64,000 nucleotides of DNA, taken from assembly GCA_902595465.1 (NCBI GenBank), contig CACJQE010000005.1:18140-82139 (forward strand). Direction: 5' to 3'. This DNA comes from an uncultured Pelagibacteraceae bacterium (GTDB lineage Bacteria > Pseudomonadota > Alphaproteobacteria > Pelagibacterales > Pelagibacteraceae). Each line of letters opens with the position of its first letter. The stretch's first letter is position 1. Shown here one piece after another: positions 61,215 through 64,000 of this stretch. Below the pieces are notes generated by a model. The model did not search any database, was not told where the DNA came from, and saw only the letters and a program-made list of their open reading frames with translations. A program made the position numbers and the translations under genes.

Positions 61215-61298
61215 TTACTTTTTCTTATTCTTTTTTCTTGCTCTTCTTTTTTTAGAGCCCATTTTTCTTCGGCCTCTGTGCTTTTTAGGGTATCCCAT
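61215..61298 (-). CDS. 27-residue strongly basic protein
   Basis: An ATG at 61298 with a strong ribosome binding site (AAGGAG, five to six bases upstream) starts MGYPKKHRGRRKMGSKKRRA and ends after a Lys-rich tail; 16 of 27 residues are Lys or Arg. Such extreme composition recalls tiny ribosomal proteins (bTHX) or AURKAIP1/Cox24-like peptides, but neither match is firm. Upstream, TTGACA (reverse strand of 61348-61353) may be its -35 box. RNA or ribosome binding is likely. Confidence 0.7.
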   Translation of the reverse strand: MGYPKKHRGRRKMGSKKRRARKKNKKK

Positions 61299-61373
61299 AA
61301 TCTCCTTAGTTTTACAATTTTATTGACTTATTTGAGGGATATAGCATTGTCAATATAACTAATCAATTTTTTT

Positions 61374-62552
61374 ATGGTTAATTCAGTTAAAACTTTTTTA
61401 AAACAAGTAGGAAAAGATTATCAAAATCAGTCAGTTAATCCGCCAGTAGTAAGAGCTTCAACAATAATATTTAAAACTCTTCAAGATATAAAGAAAACAC
61501 AAAGTAATTATAAAAAAAATCCCTTAAGTAAAAATTTTGATTATGGTAGAAAAGGAACATCAACAACTTTTGCACTACAAGAACTATTAAGAAAAATTGA
61601 AAATGCTTATCAAGTTTATTTAACACCAACAGGATTTGGTGCAGTTTTTCTTGGAGTGATTAGTGTTGTAAGACCTGGTGATGAAATAATTATAACGGAC
61701 TCAGTCTACTCTCCCACAAGATTTTTAACCGAAGACTATTTAAAAAAATTCAATATTAATGCAGTATTTTATGATCCAAAAAACTTAGATGACCTAAAAA
61801 AAAAAATTACAAATAAGACTAAACTTATTTTTGTTGAAAACCCAGGAAGTAACACATTTGAATTTCAAGATTTAAAAAAAATATTATCTTTTGCTAAGAA
61901 TAAGAATATTTATACAGCTATTGATAACACTTGGGGAACACCTTATTTAATCAAGCCTCTAGACTTAGGTTTTGATATGTCTATAGTTTCAGCGACAAAA
62001 TATTATTCTGGTCATTCAGATGTTATGGGTGGAAGTTTAGCTATTAAAAAAAGACTTTTTAAACAAGTGGAATTAAGTCAAAAAGCAGTTGGTTTAAGAC
62101 TAAGCCCTGATGATGCCTATTTAATTATGAGAGGACTAAGAACATTAGATATTAGGCTAGACAAGCATCAAGAAAATACCATCAAGGTAGCTAATTTTTT
62201 GAGCAAACAAAAAAAAGTTAAAGAGGTTTTTTACCCAATTAAAAAAAATATTAAACAATACAAAATGTGGAAAAAGTATTACTCAGGATCATCTGGGTTA
62301 ATGGGTGTAAAAATTATTTCTAAAAATAAAAACTCTGTAATTAAATTTTTGAATAAACTAAAATTATTCGCCCATGGTTACAGCTGGGGTGGATTTGAAA
62401 GTCTTGCTTTATATCAAGACAAATTGGCACTGGGTAATAGGAGCTACACAAATCTGAGTAATAACGAACATATTATAAGATTGCATATTGGTTTAGAAGA
62501 CCCAAATGATTTGATTGCTGACATTAAACAGGCTATTAAATCTGTAAGATGA
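61374..62552 (+). CDS. metC: Cystathionine beta-lyase
   Basis: A 392-residue PLP enzyme of the Cys/Met metabolism family. YGRKGTSTTFALQE near residue 58 contacts PLP, IDNTWGTPYL holds the PLP Asp, and SATKYYSGHSDVMGG carries the PLP Lys. The C-terminal YSWGGFESLA fits beta-lyases of the MetC group rather than gamma-synthases. It makes homocysteine from cystathionine in methionine synthesis. It overlaps the following MFS gene by four bases (ATGA). Confidence 0.85.
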   Translation: MVNSVKTFLKQVGKDYQNQSVNPPVVRASTIIFKTLQDIKKTQSNYKKNPLSKNFDYGRKGTSTTFALQELLRKIENAYQVYLTPTGFGAVFLGVISVVRPGDEIIITDSVYSPTRFLTEDYLKKFNINAVFYDPKNLDDLKKKITNKTKLIFVENPGSNTFEFQDLKKILSFAKNKNIYTAIDNTWGTPYLIKPLDLGFDMSIVSATKYYSGHSDVMGGSLAIKKRLFKQVELSQKAVGLRLSPDDAYLIMRGLRTLDIRLDKHQENTIKVANFLSKQKKVKEVFYPIKKNIKQYKMWKKYYSGSSGLMGVKIISKNKNSVIKFLNKLKLFAHGYSWGGFESLALYQDKLALGNRSYTNLSNNEHIIRLHIGLEDPNDLIADIKQAIKSVR

Positions 62553-63769
62553 ATGACACCAAATTTTTTCCAACAAAAAAAGCATTAGTTACTGTAATAG
62601 CTGCATCTGCTGTTGTTATTATTGCATTAGGAATAAGACAAACTTTTGGAATGTTTTATTTTGATTTTGCAACTGATTTAGATATCACCATAACACAGTT
62701 CGGCTTTACAATGGGATTACAGCTCTTATTGTGGGGTGTTTTCAGTCCTATGTTTGGAATTATTACGGATAAGTATGGTGGTAATATTGCAATCTTTATT
62801 GGATTTGTTTTTTATTTATTAGCAATTTTATTATTCTATTCGGGTTTTAATACTGGTTATTATTTTACTATAACAATTGGAATATTAGTTGGTGTTGGAC
62901 TGGGATCTACAGCTATAAGTATACCTGTTTCAGTTGTTGCAAAACATTTTCCAGTATCAAGCAGAACAATAGCAACAGGAATAGTAACCTCAGCAGGATC
63001 TTTTGGATATTTTATATCACCATTAATCACTAGATATTCACTTGTTGAACATGGGTGGGAAAATACAATGCTATTTTTCTGTTTCTTTTTAGGTCTAGGA
63101 TTAATAGTAGCATTATTTGTTTCAACACCAAAAATACCTGTCGGTACAAACCAAAATAATAATCAAACAGCTAGAGAAGCTTTAAAAGAGGCTTTTTCAA
63201 ATAAAAGTTATATCTATCTTACTTTAGGTTTCTTTGTATGCGGTTGGCACATTGCTTTAGTAGCAACTCATATACCCACGTACATGATTGATAAAGGATT
63301 ACCAGATTGGTGTGCAGCAATGGTATTGGCTTTAATTGGACTGTTTAATATGGTTGGAACAATTACAAGTGGATATCTTGCAACTAGATATAGTCAAAAA
63401 ATTCTATTAAGTGCAATTTACTTACTAAGAGGAGTGTCAATTATTTATTTCATATTTCTACCACCAAGTGTTTTTAATTCAGTAATCTTTGGAATTACTT
63501 TTGGGATGTTATGGCTATCAACAGTTCCACCAACAAATGGAATAATAGGCAAGGTATTTGGAACTAAGTATATCGGATTATTATATGGAATTGTTTTTGT
63601 AAGTCATCAAATTGGATCTTTTTTAGGAGCTTATTTGAGTGGAGTTTTCTACGAACTTAACGGCAATTTTGATTATGCTTGGTACATATCTATCGCATTA
63701 TCTATTTTTGCTGGTTTGATACATTTACCTATAAAAGAGAAGCCAATTGAAAGACCACAAATCGCATAA
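62549..63769 (+). CDS. MFS transporter (OFA/monocarboxylate-like)
   Basis: A 406-residue membrane protein with 12 helices. ALGIRQTFGMFYFDFATDL at the first helix, FGIITDKYGG as motif A, and ATGIVTSAGSFGYFISPL match MFS transporters of the OFA or monocarboxylate-like group. An organic acid is plausible; not proven. Coupled to metC by ATGA, though the functions are not clearly linked. Confidence 0.85.
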   Translation: MNDTKFFPTKKALVTVIAASAVVIIALGIRQTFGMFYFDFATDLDITITQFGFTMGLQLLLWGVFSPMFGIITDKYGGNIAIFIGFVFYLLAILLFYSGFNTGYYFTITIGILVGVGLGSTAISIPVSVVAKHFPVSSRTIATGIVTSAGSFGYFISPLITRYSLVEHGWENTMLFFCFFLGLGLIVALFVSTPKIPVGTNQNNNQTAREALKEAFSNKSYIYLTLGFFVCGWHIALVATHIPTYMIDKGLPDWCAAMVLALIGLFNMVGTITSGYLATRYSQKILLSAIYLLRGVSIIYFIFLPPSVFNSVIFGITFGMLWLSTVPPTNGIIGKVFGTKYIGLLYGIVFVSHQIGSFLGAYLSGVFYELNGNFDYAWYISIALSIFAGLIHLPIKEKPIERPQIA

Positions 63770-64000
63770 ACTTAAATTTAACCCGTATTTAGAAAAACTT
63801 TATCAATCGGATAAACCATTGATAATCTACAAGGTCGATAATGGTTATGACATTTATACAGATTTTTCTAAAAAAATTAACTTATCAAAAAATAATATCC
63901 ACAAATTTTTAAACTCTTTTGAAAAAACGAAATATAAAAAAGAAACTGACCAATATGTTGGTTTTTTTGGATATGAAATTCTAAATTATTTACTTGGTAT
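63747..64000 (+). CDS. Anthranilate/aminodeoxychorismate synthase component I, start (cut by window edge)
   Basis: The plus strand reads open to the window edge from a TTG at 63747 inside the MFS 3' end; no ATG is available after the preceding in-frame stop. The visible 84 residues end in DQYVGFFGYEILNYLLG, the chorismate-binding-enzyme motif seen in TrpE and PabB N-terminal domains. The catalytic domain lies beyond the window. Which of the two functions applies cannot be told here. Confidence 0.6.
   Translation, partial: MKDHKSHKLKFNPYLEKLYQSDKPLIIYKVDNGYDIYTDFSKKINLSKNNIHKFLNSFEKTKYKKETDQYVGFFGYEILNYLLG

Noticed and set aside
61299..61373. SAM-V-type riboswitch before metC
   Set aside because: The 75-base gap is shared with the divergent small gene and lacks the needed conserved pseudoknot sequence. 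Only promoter-like boxes are visible.
1..64000. CRISPR array, insertion sequence, prophage, tRNA or rRNA gene
   Set aside because: I saw no repeat-spacer pattern, transposase, integrase, cloverleaf or rRNA stretch. A covariance-model scan was not possible, so a tRNA could be missed.

Overview
This window is strongly AT-rich, with very short intergenic gaps and many overlapping stop/start junctions. The gene content is typical of Pelagibacterales (SAR11, Alphaproteobacteria): a TRAP transporter, several ABC uptake systems, a TPP-riboswitch-controlled sodium:solute symporter (ThiV type), glucosylglycerate genes, a taurine module, a MetE-like protein, DUF3553 and ABA4-like proteins. The assignment rests on gene content and base composition only. 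I recognised no rRNA, tRNA, insertion sequence, prophage or CRISPR array.

Layout. (1) 1-3.4 kb: the start of a gamma-butyrobetaine-dioxygenase-like gene, an inositol-monophosphatase-family phosphatase, a class I glutamine amidotransferase, a decayed oligopeptide ABC ATPase, an AhpD-like protein and a DUF924 protein. (2) 3.4-8.2 kb, minus strand: TRAP operon dctPQM followed by an isocitrate-lyase/PEP-mutase-family enzyme, a DUF2798 membrane protein and a 3-hydroxyisobutyrate-dehydrogenase-like enzyme. (3) 8.2-14.2 kb: an EamA transporter facing a tight 14-gene minus-strand operon of small NTF2-like, ferredoxin-like-barrel and cupin proteins that ends in a DsbA-fold isomerase and two SMR-family proteins lacking the usual transport glutamate. 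(4) 14.3-17.9 kb: cysteine synthesis (cysE-cysK), an ETHE1-like persulfide dioxygenase, a Prx6-type peroxiredoxin and a methyltransferase. (5) 18-22.6 kb: glucosylglycerate synthesis (GpgS plus phosphatase) with an Asp/Glu racemase, then an MFS and a LysE-type exporter. (6) 22.6-30.7 kb: a sugar-type ABC importer without an ATPase gene, a HAD protein that has lost its nucleophile, and a MetE-like/SnoaL-like/bicupin cluster. (7) 30.7-34.9 kb: a HisD-family dehydrogenase (HpsN-like), a phosphate acetyl/butyryltransferase, a BASS symporter and an internally duplicated regulator.

(8) 35-47.2 kb: an LDH2-family dehydrogenase, an afuABC-type ABC importer, a 54-codon remnant of a second tauA, the tauABC importer with an unusually large permease, and divergent taurine:pyruvate aminotransferase and alanine dehydrogenase genes. 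(9) 47.2-52.3 kb: a small periplasmic redox module (thioredoxin, cytochrome b561, two cytochromes c, DUF4396), a YadGH-type ABC exporter, two tiny membrane proteins and a TauE-family exporter. (10) 52.4-64 kb: TPP riboswitch and thiV, rseP, HU, amtB, bcp, rhodanese, ABA4-like, recX, cysQ, DUF3553, mnmA, a 27-residue basic protein with a strong ribosome binding site, metC, an MFS transporter and the start of an anthranilate/aminodeoxychorismate synthase.

The genes describe a streamlined heterotroph that scavenges organic acids, sugars or sugar phosphates, taurine, ammonium and thiamine precursor. The most notable points are the truncated second tauA at a likely recombination boundary, the 14-gene small-protein operon, hairpins between binding-protein and membrane genes in three transporter operons, two protein families with lost signature residues, and several genes under 60 codons.
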